A stretch of DNA of 64,000 bases, taken from Brevibacterium yomogidense (GTDB lineage Bacteria > Actinomycetota > Actinomycetes > Actinomycetales > Brevibacteriaceae). A model generated the notes under the pieces. That model was not told where the DNA came from and did not search any database. It saw only the letters and a list, made by a program, of their open reading frames with translations. The DNA lies in assembly GCF_016107685.1 (NCBI RefSeq), contig NZ_JABASY010000002.1, positions 62,001-126,000 on the forward strand, in the 5' to 3' direction. Position 1 is the stretch's first letter. Every line of letters starts with the position of its first letter. Positions 53,158 to 62,068 of this stretch are shown piece after piece. Both the position numbers and the translations under genes were made by a program.

Positions 53158-54413
53158 GACGGGCCCTCCTCGTCGGCGAATTCCGTGCGGGCGGCGGCGA
53201 CCGCCGCGCTGCGCATCGAGCGGATCGCGTCGTTCAGCTGATCGAAGTCCAGGACACCCTGGTAGCGGCCCTGGTCGTCGACGACCACGGTGACGGCGTA
53301 GCGGGCGGCGACGAGTTCGTTGAGCGCGTCGCTCAGCGTGGCGCGGGGCTGCACGACGGCCTGCGGCACGGAGCCGATCTGGTCGAGCGGGGCATCCGCG
53401 CCGCGGCGCAGGTGATCGGCGCTCACCCAGCGGACCGGGCGGCCCGCGTCGTCGAGCACGAGGACCGCGCTGCGGTCGGAATCCGCCAGCATGCGGTGGG
53501 CGACCTCGTGCGCATCGGAGGCGCGCACCGTCGGCCACGTCCCGCATTCGATGTCGCTCACACGCGACAGGTTGAGGCGCTTGAGAGAGGCGCCGGCACC
53601 GATGAAGTCCTTGACGAAGTCGTTCGCGGGATCCGACAGGATCCGCTCCGGGGTGTCGTACTGGGCGATCCGCGACCCCTCCTGGAGGATCGCGATCCGG
53701 TCGCCCATCTTGATCGCCTCGTCGATGTCGTGCGTGACGAACACGATCGTCTTGCGCACCTCCGACTGCAGCCGGAGGAACTCGTTCTGCAGACGGTCGC
53801 GGGTGATCGGGTCGATCGCGCCGAACGGCTCGTCCATGAGCATGACCTCCGGATCCGCACCCAGCGCGCGGGCGACGCCCACCCGCTGCTGCTGACCGCC
53901 GGACAGCTGCTTGGGGTACCGGCCGCGGTACTCGTCCGGATCCATGTTCACCATGGTGAGGAGTTCGTCGACGCGGGCCCGCACGCGGGCGGAATCCCAG
54001 CCCAGCAGCTTCGGCACCGTCGCGATGTTCTCGCCGATCGTCATGTGGGGGAACAGCCCCGTCTGCTGGATGACATAGCCGATCTTCCTGCGCAGCGTGT
54101 CCGCATCCGTCGTCGTCACGTCCTGACCGTTCAGGATGATGCGGCCCGACGACGGTTCGATGATGCGGTTGATCATCTTCATCGTCGTCGTCTTCCCACA
54201 GCCGGACGGGCCGACCAGGACGACGATCTCGCCCTCGTGGATGTCCAGCGTGAGCGATTCGACGGCGTTGCGCTTCGCCCCGGGGAACCTCTTCGTGAGC
54301 TCCTCCAGACGGATCATGACCGGGGGCTGGTCCGCGGACCGGTCGCCGACGGTCTGACCGGTGGCGGTCTGGCCGTTGGCCGACTGGGCTGCGGTGTGCG
54401 GGGACTGAGTCAT
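53154..54413 (-). CDS. Osmoprotectant ABC transporter ATP-binding protein with CBS domains (OpuCA-like)
   Basis: ABC ATPase of 419 residues. Walker A GPSGCGKTTT lies near residue 66, the signature LSGGQQQRVGVARAL near 170 and Walker B VMLMDEPFGAIDP just after. Residues from about 290 form two CBS domains (VRASDAHEVAHRMLADSD and the RATLSDALNELVAARYAV region), which in the OpuA/OpuC family sense ionic strength or cyclic di-AMP and gate transport. Its start and stop both overlap neighbouring permease genes by 4 bp, so the operon is tightly coupled. The first 30 residues are low complexity. Confidence 0.92.
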   Translation of the reverse strand: MTQSPHTAAQSANGQTATGQTVGDRSADQPPVMIRLEELTKRFPGAKRNAVESLTLDIHEGEIVVLVGPSGCGKTTTMKMINRIIEPSSGRIILNGQDVTTTDADTLRRKIGYVIQQTGLFPHMTIGENIATVPKLLGWDSARVRARVDELLTMVNMDPDEYRGRYPKQLSGGQQQRVGVARALGADPEVMLMDEPFGAIDPITRDRLQNEFLRLQSEVRKTIVFVTHDIDEAIKMGDRIAILQEGSRIAQYDTPERILSDPANDFVKDFIGAGASLKRLNLSRVSDIECGTWPTVRASDAHEVAHRMLADSDRSAVLVLDDAGRPVRWVSADHLRRGADAPLDQIGSVPQAVVQPRATLSDALNELVAARYAVTVVVDDQGRYQGVLDFDQLNDAIRSMRSAAVAAARTEFADEEGPS

Positions 54414-55054
54414 CGGATACCTCGAGACGTGGTGAGACGCTTGACGGCGTAGAAGGCGATGTCGAACAGGATGGCGAGGATCATGACGCCCACGGTCCCG
54501 GCCAGCACCATGTTGACCGCGACGGGCGTGCCCACCCGGGCGAGCCCCGTGAAGATGAGTTCGCCGTAGCCGGGGCCGTTGACGATCGCACCGATCGCCG
54601 CGATGCCCAGGAGGACGAGGCTCGTGACCCTCACGCCCGTGATGATGACGGGCCAGGCGAGCGGCAGCTCGATGCGCAGCAGGCGCTGGCGGCGGTTGTA
54701 GCCCATGCCCTTCGCCGATTCGACGACCGCGGGATCGACTTCGCGCAGCCCCGTGATCGTGTTCCGCACGATCGGCATGAGCCCGTAGAGGACCAGCGCG
54801 AACAGGACGGGCCGCCACCCCAGCCCCAGCGGACCCAGCAGCAGGATGAAGAGGGCGAACGACGGGATCGTGAGGAATGAACCGGTCACGGCGAGCACCG
54901 CGCTGCGGGCGCGCTCGTTCTGATAGGTGAGGATCCCGAGTCCCACCCCGACCACGGTGGAGATGAGGACCGCGGCTCCGACGACAGTGGCGTGGGCGAT
55001 GCCGAGTTCGAGCATGTCATCTGCGCGTTTGACGAGGAATTCCCCGAATCCCAT
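54410..55054 (-). CDS. Osmoprotectant ABC transporter permease (OpuCB-like)
   Basis: First gene of the opu operon, 214 residues with about five helices. The EAA loop reads VDPAVVESAKGMGYNRRQRLLRIELPLAWPVI (residues 106-137). The ATG follows AGGAAGGAA. A -10-like TAGAAT (minus strand, 55118-55123) and a short palindrome GCCGCAG-ac-CTGCGGC (55091-55106) lie upstream in the leader and are candidates for osmotic control. Confidence 0.9.
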   Translation of the reverse strand: MGFGEFLVKRADDMLELGIAHATVVGAAVLISTVVGVGLGILTYQNERARSAVLAVTGSFLTIPSFALFILLLGPLGLGWRPVLFALVLYGLMPIVRNTITGLREVDPAVVESAKGMGYNRRQRLLRIELPLAWPVIITGVRVTSLVLLGIAAIGAIVNGPGYGELIFTGLARVGTPVAVNMVLAGTVGVMILAILFDIAFYAVKRLTTSRGIR

Positions 55055-55117
55055 GCGGTTCCTTCCTCTTCGGGTGCTGCTCCATGACGGGCCGCAGACC
55101 TGCGGCTCTCCCAACCC

Positions 55118-55123
55118 ATTCTA
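55118..55123 (-). promoter_or_regulatory. Predicted -10 element of the opu operon
   Basis: TAGAAT on the minus strand, about 64 bp before the first permease ATG; a good -35 is not obvious. The 16-bp dyad at 55091-55106 lies just downstream in the leader. Confidence 0.4.
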
Positions 55124-55244
55124 GTTCAGGTAACTCCCATAGCCGGTGGAGCATGCTTTCAGCCGGGCGTGCCGGGTGGGTGTGCAGGCTGCTGGAGGCG
55201 GTCTGCTACTGGGCATGGCGGCCTGCCTGGTGCGGGCCCGTGGG

Positions 55245-55316
55245 GGCCTGATGTGGGGCCTAGTCTGGCGCCTGATGTGGGGCCTGATGTGGGGCCGGGT
55301 ACAGGGCCGTGGAGGC
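55245..55316. repeat. 12-bp tandem repeat
   Basis: Four close copies of GGCCTGATGTGG with period 12 (55245-55292) followed by two degenerate units. It lies in the 288-bp gap between the opu operon and the convergently placed end of the glutaminase gene. Confidence 0.8.
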
Positions 55317-55342
55317 CGGGGGCGGCGTGCCGGAAGGCGCGG

Positions 55343-57145
55343 TCAGTAGCTGAGGCGGACGGCCGTTTCGCGCAGGTAGCGGTCGACGAGCAGATAGGCG
55401 TCGCGGGTGAGTGCCCGCCACAGTGCCACGGCGAGCGCCGGGTCGTCCTGCTCCAACTGGTCGAGCGCTTCCGGGGAGAGCACCATGAGCTCGACGTCGC
55501 CCACCGCCTTCTCCGTCGTCTCCTGCCGGTCGTCGCTGCCCAGTGCTAGCTCGCCGAACGTCATGCCGGAACTCAGCGTGTTGAGGCGGACACGGTTGCC
55601 GTCGGGGTCCGTGGCGATCGTGTTGACCCGGCCGGACAGGATGAAGTGGACGCCGCCGAACCGCTGCCCGACCCGGCGGATCACCTCCCCGTCCTCGTGC
55701 GTGCGGTGCTCCATGTAGTGCAGCAGGGCGGCACGCTGCGCGGGGTCGAGCGGTGCGAGTGCGGGGCTGTCCGTGACGGTCACCCGCGTGAGCGTCTCCG
55801 TGCCCGTGCCGTGGAGGGCGAGCAGTCGGTCCTCGCAGTGCTCCACCGCGGTGCCCCGGCTGGTGAAGACCGGCGCGGTGAGGGTCTCTGCGTCCAGCAG
55901 ACCCTCACCGGCGACGAGGACCAGGTGCCGGTCCGACCGGTGCAGGCGGGCGGTGAGGTCCTCGAGCATCGTGACGGCCAGCCTGCTCACCTCGAACACC
56001 TGCCGCATGTCGACGACGACGATCTCCACCGAATCGGCGAGCTCCGTCACCGCGCGCACCAGGGATTCGGTCCCGGCGAAGTGCAGGTCGCCGCTCACTT
56101 CGATGAAGCGGCACGCCCCGTGGAAGCGGTCGAGGACTTCGGACTCCTCCTCGGTGCGGCGGATGCGCGACGGCAGCTGGGTGAGGTCGATCGCCGGGCG
56201 CACGGCAGGGCCCGCACTGCGGGCGGCGCGCACGAAGTGCATCTCCATGTCCCGGGACAGGCGGCGGCAGGTCTCCGTGCCGCGGATGCTGCTGCCGTGC
56301 CGGTCGAGGGGAGGGGAGAACACCGCAAGGCCGGCCTGACCCGGCAGCACCGCCAGCGTCCCGCCGCCCACCCCGGACTTCGCGGGCATCCCCACGCTGC
56401 TGGCCCAGGCGCCGGCGTCGTCGTACATGCCGGAGGTCATCATGACGGACAGCACCCGTTCGACGTGTTCGATGGCGAGGACGTCCTCCCCGCTCACGGG
56501 GTGGGTGCCGCCGTTCGCCAGGGTGGCGGCCATGAGCGCCAGGTCCTGGCAGGTCACCTGCACGGAGCACTGCCGCAGGTAGTTCTGCAGCGCTCGGGTG
56601 GGATCGTCCTCGATGATGCCGAAGGAGCTGAGCATGTAGGCGAGGGCGTGGTTGCGGTCGCTGTTGCGGATCTCCACGTCGTAGACGGACTTGCTCACGG
56701 CGAGGCGGCGGCCGGCCAGCCGTGAGTAGAAGTCGACGATGCGGCGGGGCGCGGACTTGCCGCCCGCCCCCTTGAGCATCCCGACGACCGCGAGCGCACC
56801 CGCGTTGATCATCGCGTTCGCGGGGCGGCCGCTGCCGGGTGCCAGGGAGATCTCGTTGAAGGGGTCACCGGACGGTTCGAGGTCCACGACCTCGTCGACG
56901 TCGTCGAGGCCGTAGTCCTCCAGGGCCAGGGCGTAGGAGAAGGGCTTCGAGATCGAGTGGATGGAGAACTGCTCTGCAGCCGCCCCCGCGGTGTAGACGT
57001 GGCCGTCCACGGTGGCGAGGCATATCCCGAAAGCGCCGGGGTCGGGTGCCCGGCCCGGCGGATGCACGTCGTAGGGCGTGCCCTCGGTGAGGCGGCTGAC
57101 GTCGGTCAGCAGATCGTCGAGGTAGCGCTGGATCGGGGACTCCAT
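55343..57145 (-). CDS. glsA: Glutaminase with STAS and cyclic-nucleotide-binding domains
   Basis: Protein of 600 residues with three domains. Residues 1-310 form a serine-dependent glutaminase that converts glutamine to glutamate and ammonia; the catalytic SISK motif lies near residue 64 (FSIHSISKPFSYAL) and NAMINAGALAV and SGVGGGTLAVLPG are conserved. Residues about 325-440 are a STAS domain and about 465-600 a cyclic-nucleotide-binding (Crp-type) sensor with GGVHFILSGRVNTI. The two added domains suggest control by a small ligand and by a partner protein. The ATG follows, by 7 nt, a -10-like TACGCT (leaderless). Confidence 0.92.
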   Translation of the reverse strand: MESPIQRYLDDLLTDVSRLTEGTPYDVHPPGRAPDPGAFGICLATVDGHVYTAGAAAEQFSIHSISKPFSYALALEDYGLDDVDEVVDLEPSGDPFNEISLAPGSGRPANAMINAGALAVVGMLKGAGGKSAPRRIVDFYSRLAGRRLAVSKSVYDVEIRNSDRNHALAYMLSSFGIIEDDPTRALQNYLRQCSVQVTCQDLALMAATLANGGTHPVSGEDVLAIEHVERVLSVMMTSGMYDDAGAWASSVGMPAKSGVGGGTLAVLPGQAGLAVFSPPLDRHGSSIRGTETCRRLSRDMEMHFVRAARSAGPAVRPAIDLTQLPSRIRRTEEESEVLDRFHGACRFIEVSGDLHFAGTESLVRAVTELADSVEIVVVDMRQVFEVSRLAVTMLEDLTARLHRSDRHLVLVAGEGLLDAETLTAPVFTSRGTAVEHCEDRLLALHGTGTETLTRVTVTDSPALAPLDPAQRAALLHYMEHRTHEDGEVIRRVGQRFGGVHFILSGRVNTIATDPDGNRVRLNTLSSGMTFGELALGSDDRQETTEKAVGDVELMVLSPEALDQLEQDDPALAVALWRALTRDAYLLVDRYLRETAVRLSY

Positions 57146-57152
57146 GGTGCCC

Positions 57153-57158
57153 AGCGTA
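57153..57158 (-). promoter_or_regulatory. Predicted -10 element of the glutaminase gene
   Basis: TACGCT on the minus strand, 7 nt before the ATG at 57145. Confidence 0.5.
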
Positions 57159-57232
57159 GGTCAGCGCCGCGACAGGTCGTGACCGACTGCCTCCCCCGTG
57201 CGCTCCGTGGGTTTCGCGTCCGCTGCCGCACG

Positions 57233-57238
57233 TACGCT
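57233..57238 (+). promoter_or_regulatory. Predicted -10 element of the AAA+ ATPase gene
   Basis: TACGCT on the plus strand, 6 nt before the ATG at 57245; the same hexamer serves the divergent glutaminase gene 75 bp away. Confidence 0.5.
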
Positions 57239-57244
57239 GAGGGG

Positions 57245-59017
57245 ATGAATGAGACGCCCGATCACGGCTCCCCGTCCCGGCCCTCGCCCGTTGCAGGATC
57301 CCCGTCCTCGCCCGCCTCGGCAGAGACGTCCGCACCGGCCTCGGGAGCGGCCTCTGCACCGGCCTCCGCGTTCACCTCGCCGGCTGAGCTGCGGCGCTTC
57401 GCGCACCTCTTCACGGAGTTCGTCGGGCAGATGCAGGTGGCCGCCGCAGGCGGGCAGGACGACGCCATCGCCGAGGTCGTGGAGGCCCATCTGGGCACGT
57501 CACCCGTCGTGCTCGAACCGGTCCGTGCGACGTACCCGCGGTGGCGGTGGGCCGATGTGGATGCGGCGCTGGATCGGTTGGACGCGCAGGCTCTGCGCGG
57601 CGTGACCGGCGCACACTCGGAGGGGCTGGGCGAGCTCGTCCAGGACATGTACGGGTCGTACCGCCTGGGCGCGGTGCAGCGCAGCGCGTTCCCCGTGGGG
57701 CCCGGGGAGGTCCGGTATGTCGCGACGAACGCCCTCCGGTTCGCAATCGTGCAGGGGCGGCCCGTCGTCACCTACGCCCATCTGGGCGACGGCATGGAGG
57801 AGACGGATGTGCACGTCGAGGTGCTCGCGGCGGATCCTGCGCTCGCCCGCCAGGTGCTGGCGGATCTCGATGCGGAGGTCGTGTACAGGTCGTCGCTGCG
57901 CGGCCGGGTCGTGAGCTTCGTCCACGGCGCGCCGTTCGGGGACGAGCCGACGGAGCTGGTCTTCCACGAGCGTCCCGCGCTCACCGCGGACGACGTCGTC
58001 CTGCCGCTGGGGCGTCTGGAGCGGGTCGAGGCGACCGTGCTGGGGGTCACCGCGAAGGCCGAGCAGCTGCGCGCCGCTGCCCAGCACCTCTCCCGGGGCG
58101 TCCTCCTCTACGGCCCGCCCGGCACCGGCAAGACCCACACGGTCCGCTACCTGCTGGCGCAGTCCCCACAGACCACGGCGTTCATCCTGCAGGGCCCGTC
58201 GCTGGGGCTCATCCGGCAGGCGGCGGTGACGGCCAGGCAGCTGCAGCCGGCGATCATCGTGCTCGAGGACGCGGACCTCGTCGCCGCGGATCGCGAGATG
58301 TCAGAAGGCGAACGTCCCGTCCTCTTCGAGATGCTCGACGTGATGGACGGGCTGGATGACGATGCGGATGTCGCGTTCGTCCTCACGACGAACCGGGTCG
58401 ACGTGCTCGAGGAGGCGCTGGCGCTGCGCCCGGGCCGCATCGACCTCGCCGTCGAGATCCCGCTGCCGACGGTGCAGCTGCGGGAGCGGCTGTTCGCGCG
58501 GTCGGCTCGGGCGCTGCCCGTCACCGCGACGGGAATCCGGACCGCCGCCGAGGCCGCCGTCGCCACCACCGGTTCCTTCCCCAAGGAAGCCGTCCGGCGG
58601 GCGGTGCTCGACGCCCTGGCGGACGGGGTGGACATCGACGACGCGCGGCTCGTGGCTGCTGTGCGGGGTCTCATGGCGGAGGGCACCGAGCTGCGCGCGG
58701 CCATGAACCACGCGTCGGAGGACGATGTCATGTTCGACGGCGACGACGCGGCTGAGGGCAGTGATGTGGCCGAGGGCAGTGATGTGGCCGAGGGCGACGA
58801 CACGTCCGAGGGCCACAACGTGGAGTGGGGTGCGGACGCGGAGTGGGACGAGGAGGAATCCGCTTCCAGGAACGGTGAGGCTGAGGGGCTGAAGGACGCC
58901 GCTGTGCGCTCGGGCGGTATCGACCTCGATGAGCTGGACGAGGTGGACTACGCGGACGACTTGGACGACGGGCTGTCCGGGGAGGACCTGCTGGACCTCG
59001 ATCTGGACGACGACTGA
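57245..59017 (+). CDS. AAA+ family ATPase
   Basis: ATPase of 590 residues. The first 45 residues are Ser/Ala/Pro-rich; a helical N-terminal domain follows. Walker A GPPGTGKTHT lies near residue 290, Walker B IIVLEDADLVA near 345, and TTNRVDVLEEALALRPGRIDL carries sensor and arginine-finger features (about residues 381-401), typical of the classic AAA (CDC48/FtsH-like) clade. The C-terminus is a long acidic tail with short repeats of AEGSDV and ends in LDLDLDDD. It could be an unfoldase or remodelling factor; the partner is unknown. Confidence 0.87.
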   Translation: MNETPDHGSPSRPSPVAGSPSSPASAETSAPASGAASAPASAFTSPAELRRFAHLFTEFVGQMQVAAAGGQDDAIAEVVEAHLGTSPVVLEPVRATYPRWRWADVDAALDRLDAQALRGVTGAHSEGLGELVQDMYGSYRLGAVQRSAFPVGPGEVRYVATNALRFAIVQGRPVVTYAHLGDGMEETDVHVEVLAADPALARQVLADLDAEVVYRSSLRGRVVSFVHGAPFGDEPTELVFHERPALTADDVVLPLGRLERVEATVLGVTAKAEQLRAAAQHLSRGVLLYGPPGTGKTHTVRYLLAQSPQTTAFILQGPSLGLIRQAAVTARQLQPAIIVLEDADLVAADREMSEGERPVLFEMLDVMDGLDDDADVAFVLTTNRVDVLEEALALRPGRIDLAVEIPLPTVQLRERLFARSARALPVTATGIRTAAEAAVATTGSFPKEAVRRAVLDALADGVDIDDARLVAAVRGLMAEGTELRAAMNHASEDDVMFDGDDAAEGSDVAEGSDVAEGDDTSEGHNVEWGADAEWDEEESASRNGEAEGLKDAAVRSGGIDLDELDEVDYADDLDDGLSGEDLLDLDLDDD

Positions 59018-59031
59018 CTATGGGCCGGGGT

Positions 59032-59159
59032 GCCGTCTCAATCGGGTGCCGTCAGCGCCAGATGTGGGCAGAGCCGGGTATGGACAGAGCCGGGTGTGGT
59101 CAGAATCGGGTGTCGTCACCGACCGCTATGGGCAGGGTCGGGTGTGGGCAGAGCCCGGT
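59032..59159. repeat. 16-bp tandem repeat array, eight units
   Basis: Eight degenerate 16-bp units follow the AAA+ gene stop without a break, for example GTGGGCAGAGCCGGGT (59064), ATGGACAGAGCCGGGT (59080), GTGGTCAGAATCGGGT (59096), ATGGGCAGGGTCGGGT (59128) and GTGGGCAGAGCCCGGT (59144). Sixteen is not a multiple of three, so it is not a coding repeat. It fills the gap before the monooxygenase gene. Confidence 0.88.
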
Positions 59160-59199
59160 GTGGGTGTGGTGAGAGGTGGGCGTGGGCGAGAGGAGCAGT

Positions 59200-60426
59200 G
59201 TGGAGGACGTGCGGGTGGACGTCGTCGTCATCGGGATGGGACAGGCGGGACTGTCAGCTGCGCATCACCTCGCGCGACGAGGGTTCGAACCGGACGCGCG
59301 GATGCTGCTGCTCGATGCGAACCCGGGGCCGGGTGGCGCGTGGCAGCACCGGTGGCCCAGCCTCACCCTCCGCACCGCCAACCGGGTGAATGACCTGCCC
59401 GGCTGGGGCCTCGAGGACGCGATCGACGTCGATGAACAGGTGCCCGCCGCGCAGTCGGTGCCGCGCTACTACCGGGCGTACGAGGAGCGGTACGGGCTGC
59501 ACGTGCACAGGCCGGTCACGGTGGAGCGGGTCGAGCAGCCCGGTGGTCTCGGGACGGACTTCGTGCTGACGCTCAGCGGTGGTGTGGCCTTGGGCGGCGG
59601 GCCGGCAGAGGGTGGCGGGTCGGCCTCGGGCGGTGAGTCGACAGCGGGCGGTAGGTCGGCCTCGGGCGGTAGCGGTGCCGTGGTGCACACTGTGCGGTCC
59701 CGTGCGGTCGTCAACGCCACGGGGACGTGGGATCGGCCGCGCATCCCGTACTACCCGGGGATCGAGACCTTCGAAGGCCGGCAGCTGCACACCCGCGACT
59801 ACACGCGGCCGGAGGACTTCGAGGATGAGCGGGTCCTGGTCGTGGGTGCGGGGATCTCCGCGGTGCAGCATCTCGCAGAACTGGCTCCTTTCGCCCGGAC
59901 GGCGTGGACGTCGCGGTCCCGACCGGACATCAGGAACGCCGCATTCACCCCCGAAGTCGGGGCGGATGTCGTGGCGCGGGTCGATGAACGAGTACGGCAG
60001 GGACTGCCGCCTGCCTCCGTCGTGTCGAACACGGGACTGCCGCTCGCCACCGTGTCGTCCGACGCGCTGCCGCGCTGCCTGCCGATGTTCGACCGGATCG
60101 ATGCTCGGGGTGCGGTGTGGGACCCGGATGTCCCGCGGGCGTGGGGGAGCCCTCCGGAGGGCGGACGGGTCGACGTGGACGTCATCCTCTGGGCGACCGG
60201 GTTCCTCCACCGGCTCGACCACCTGGCGCCGCTGGGGCTGCGCACCCCCGAGGGCGGACTGCTGGTCGACGGGCGGGCGACGACGCGTGCCGTCGAGAAC
60301 CGGGGAGTGCACCTGCCCGGCTACGGCCCCAGCGCCTCGACGATCGGGGCGAACCGCGCGGGTCGATGGGTGGCACGTGAAGTGGTGGAGTACCTGGAGT
60401 CGCTGGACTCGCGACCGCCTGGGTAG
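59200..60426 (+). CDS. Flavin-containing monooxygenase-like oxidoreductase
   Basis: Class B flavoprotein of about 408 residues. The FAD motif is VVIGMGQAGLSAA at the N-terminus and the NADPH motif VLVVGAGISAVQ near residue 215, with WQHRWPSLTLRT and ILWATGF typical of the FMO/CzcO-like group. A Gly/Ser/Ala insert (GGGPAEGGGSAS type, about residues 130-158) comes from an 18-bp DNA repeat. The start is uncertain: GTG 59200 follows AGGAG at short spacing, with other GTGs at 59176 and 59209. It may oxidise amines, sulfides or ketones; no context narrows this. Confidence 0.83.
   Translation: MEDVRVDVVVIGMGQAGLSAAHHLARRGFEPDARMLLLDANPGPGGAWQHRWPSLTLRTANRVNDLPGWGLEDAIDVDEQVPAAQSVPRYYRAYEERYGLHVHRPVTVERVEQPGGLGTDFVLTLSGGVALGGGPAEGGGSASGGESTAGGRSASGGSGAVVHTVRSRAVVNATGTWDRPRIPYYPGIETFEGRQLHTRDYTRPEDFEDERVLVVGAGISAVQHLAELAPFARTAWTSRSRPDIRNAAFTPEVGADVVARVDERVRQGLPPASVVSNTGLPLATVSSDALPRCLPMFDRIDARGAVWDPDVPRAWGSPPEGGRVDVDVILWATGFLHRLDHLAPLGLRTPEGGLLVDGRATTRAVENRGVHLPGYGPSASTIGANRAGRWVAREVVEYLESLDSRPPG
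59592..59675 (+). repeat. 18-bp repeat inside the flavin monooxygenase gene
   Basis: Units GGGCGGCGGGCCGGCAGA, GGGTGGCGGGTCGGCCTC, GGGCGGTGAGTCGACAGC and GGGCGGTAGGTCGGCCTC, then a partial unit. It encodes six-residue blocks (GGGPAE, GGGSAS, GGESTA, GGRSAS). Confidence 0.85.
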
Positions 60427-60429
60427 GTT
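60424..60429 (+). promoter_or_regulatory. Predicted -10 element of a small membrane protein gene
   Basis: TAGGTT overlaps the end of the monooxygenase gene and lies 6 nt before the ATG at 60436. Confidence 0.4.
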
Positions 60430-60435
60430 GGCGGC

Positions 60436-60873
60436 ATGAGGGTCGCCGTGGGCATGGGTGTTGCCGGGCTCATCCATGTCCTCTTCTACGCAGTGTCGTC
60501 GATCCGGGCGTGGAATGTGCGACCGATGGACGTTCGCTTCTGGGCGCTCGATATCGCGGTGCCGGTGGTCTTCGCTGTCCTCGCGGTCGTGGCGTACCGC
60601 CGCCGCGTGACGCGCCCACTCGTTCAGGCAGGTGTGGCAGTCGGTGTTCTGCTTGTCATGCAGGTGTTGCTGGGGTTCCTGCGCACAGTGTGGGAGGGCG
60701 GGCTCGACAGTGCGGGTGGCTACGACATCTGGTATGCCTTCGCACTCATGCTGTTCTCCAGTGTGCCCACCGTCGCGCTGTTTGTCATCGCGCTCGCGGT
60801 GTCGGAGATCGAGCGGCTCAGCATCCGACCCCTGCTTCATGCAACAGGGTCCTCACGCGGGAGCGGCTCATGA
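60436..60873 (+). CDS. Small membrane protein of unknown function
   Basis: Protein of 145 residues with four hydrophobic segments (VGMGVAGLIHVLFYAVSS, FWALDIAVPVVFAVLAVVA, LVQAGVAVGVLLVMQVLLGF, AFALMLFSSVPTVALFVIAL). No family is recognised. It starts 9 bp after the monooxygenase stop but has its own -10-like element. The last 56 bp overlap the convergent DUF559-type gene. Confidence 0.75.
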   Translation: MRVAVGMGVAGLIHVLFYAVSSIRAWNVRPMDVRFWALDIAVPVVFAVLAVVAYRRRVTRPLVQAGVAVGVLLVMQVLLGFLRTVWEGGLDSAGGYDIWYAFALMLFSSVPTVALFVIALAVSEIERLSIRPLLHATGSSRGSGS

Positions 60874-61921
60874 GGTCTGCCCACGTCATCCTCACCACGC
60901 GATAGCCGAGTCTGCGGATCCGGTCCTCACGACGCTTCTCCCGGAACAGCGCATTGCTGCGTCCCGTCTCCGGAGCCTCCTGGTTGTACTTCACGGCTCC
61001 GTCGACTTCGACGACCACGGACGTTCCGTCATCAGCAGTGATGACGAAGTCCACACGCGCCACATGCTCACCCGCGTGATTGCGGAGGACGACCTGCTGG
61101 CTGACTGGGTCGACTCCCAGCACACGGAACCAGCGCATCGCCACCGACTCCGCCACACTCTCCGCCATCCCGGTGGCAGAAGTGGCCGCCTCTCGCGCAC
61201 GGTTGACGCCCGGGGCACCTGCGCAGCGAGTCAGAGCCTCATCGAGGGTGAGCCGCGCCTGTTCCAGCGCAGGGGCCCCTCCGTGTTTCATCGCCTGCGC
61301 GAGGACCCAGTCAGTGGCGATCGCGCCGTCGAGCGCAGTGCCCACCCGTGCCAGATCGATGCACGTGCGCAGTCGAGTCGTCGCACTGAGCCCGTTCCAC
61401 GCAGTCATATCGGACGCCACGAGTTCCGACTGACGTCGACTGATCCACGCGGATCGATACGGTCGTTGAGGGTTCCACACCTCGATCCGCAATGGGGTCC
61501 CCGGGTCTCCCAGTGCGAGTCGGGAAGAGAACTCGGGAGTATTCCGGGCGCTTCGGGTGTGCCGCGGACCCAGGGACATCGTCAGCCCCAGGAGGGGGAT
61601 CCCGTGGACCACCGCGGCGGACGTGGTTCCCAGGACATCGTCCGGATGGAAGTACCGGTAGGCGTTGATCGCAGCAATGACTTCGCACCGTCGGATATAG
61701 ACGCGGTCAGCGGCGGTGGCGCGCCCGTCTCTGTTCGCGCGGATCTCGAGGTGCCGTTCGTCGTCGAGGAACATCGCGAACTCCGGATGACGCGCGCACT
61801 TTCGCGTCCCGACGTAGATCCCGTGGCTCAGCAGCCTGAAGCAGCAGGCCAGTGCGCTGCGGATCGCGGTGGGCGAGATGCCGAACCGACTGCAGGTGTG
61901 GGCGGTGATGACATTGTGCAT
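60818..61921 (-). CDS. DUF559/AbiEi-like protein with endonuclease fold
   Basis: Protein of 367 residues. The N-terminal part has an AbiEi-like winged-helix look (RFGISPTAIRSAL, then SHGIYVG) and the C-terminal 110 residues match the DUF559 / Vsr-like PD-(D/E)XK fold: VDFVITADDGTSVVVEVDGAVKY holds the D-x(n)-E-x-D-G core, followed by RRLGYRVVRMTWADL. Such proteins are common and numerous in actinobacteria; a defence or toxin-antitoxin link has been suggested but no toxin partner is adjacent here. The ATG at 61921 follows a -10-like CACGAT by 7 nt; ATG 61930 is the alternative. Confidence 0.8.
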   Translation of the reverse strand: MHNVITAHTCSRFGISPTAIRSALACCFRLLSHGIYVGTRKCARHPEFAMFLDDERHLEIRANRDGRATAADRVYIRRCEVIAAINAYRYFHPDDVLGTTSAAVVHGIPLLGLTMSLGPRHTRSARNTPEFSSRLALGDPGTPLRIEVWNPQRPYRSAWISRRQSELVASDMTAWNGLSATTRLRTCIDLARVGTALDGAIATDWVLAQAMKHGGAPALEQARLTLDEALTRCAGAPGVNRAREAATSATGMAESVAESVAMRWFRVLGVDPVSQQVVLRNHAGEHVARVDFVITADDGTSVVVEVDGAVKYNQEAPETGRSNALFREKRREDRIRRLGYRVVRMTWADLMSRSRVRTLLHEAGVGC

Positions 61922-62068
61922 GCACGCCATCGTGGGCGCGAGAGTTCAGCGGCCTGGAGGTTGCTGACGGACTGGGGACAACTGCCGACAGATCAACAGG
62001 CGGAGCGGCGCACCGACGACTCCCTCGTGGCCTCCGCTGTGACGCGGCGACACAGAGGTGCCCGGGAC

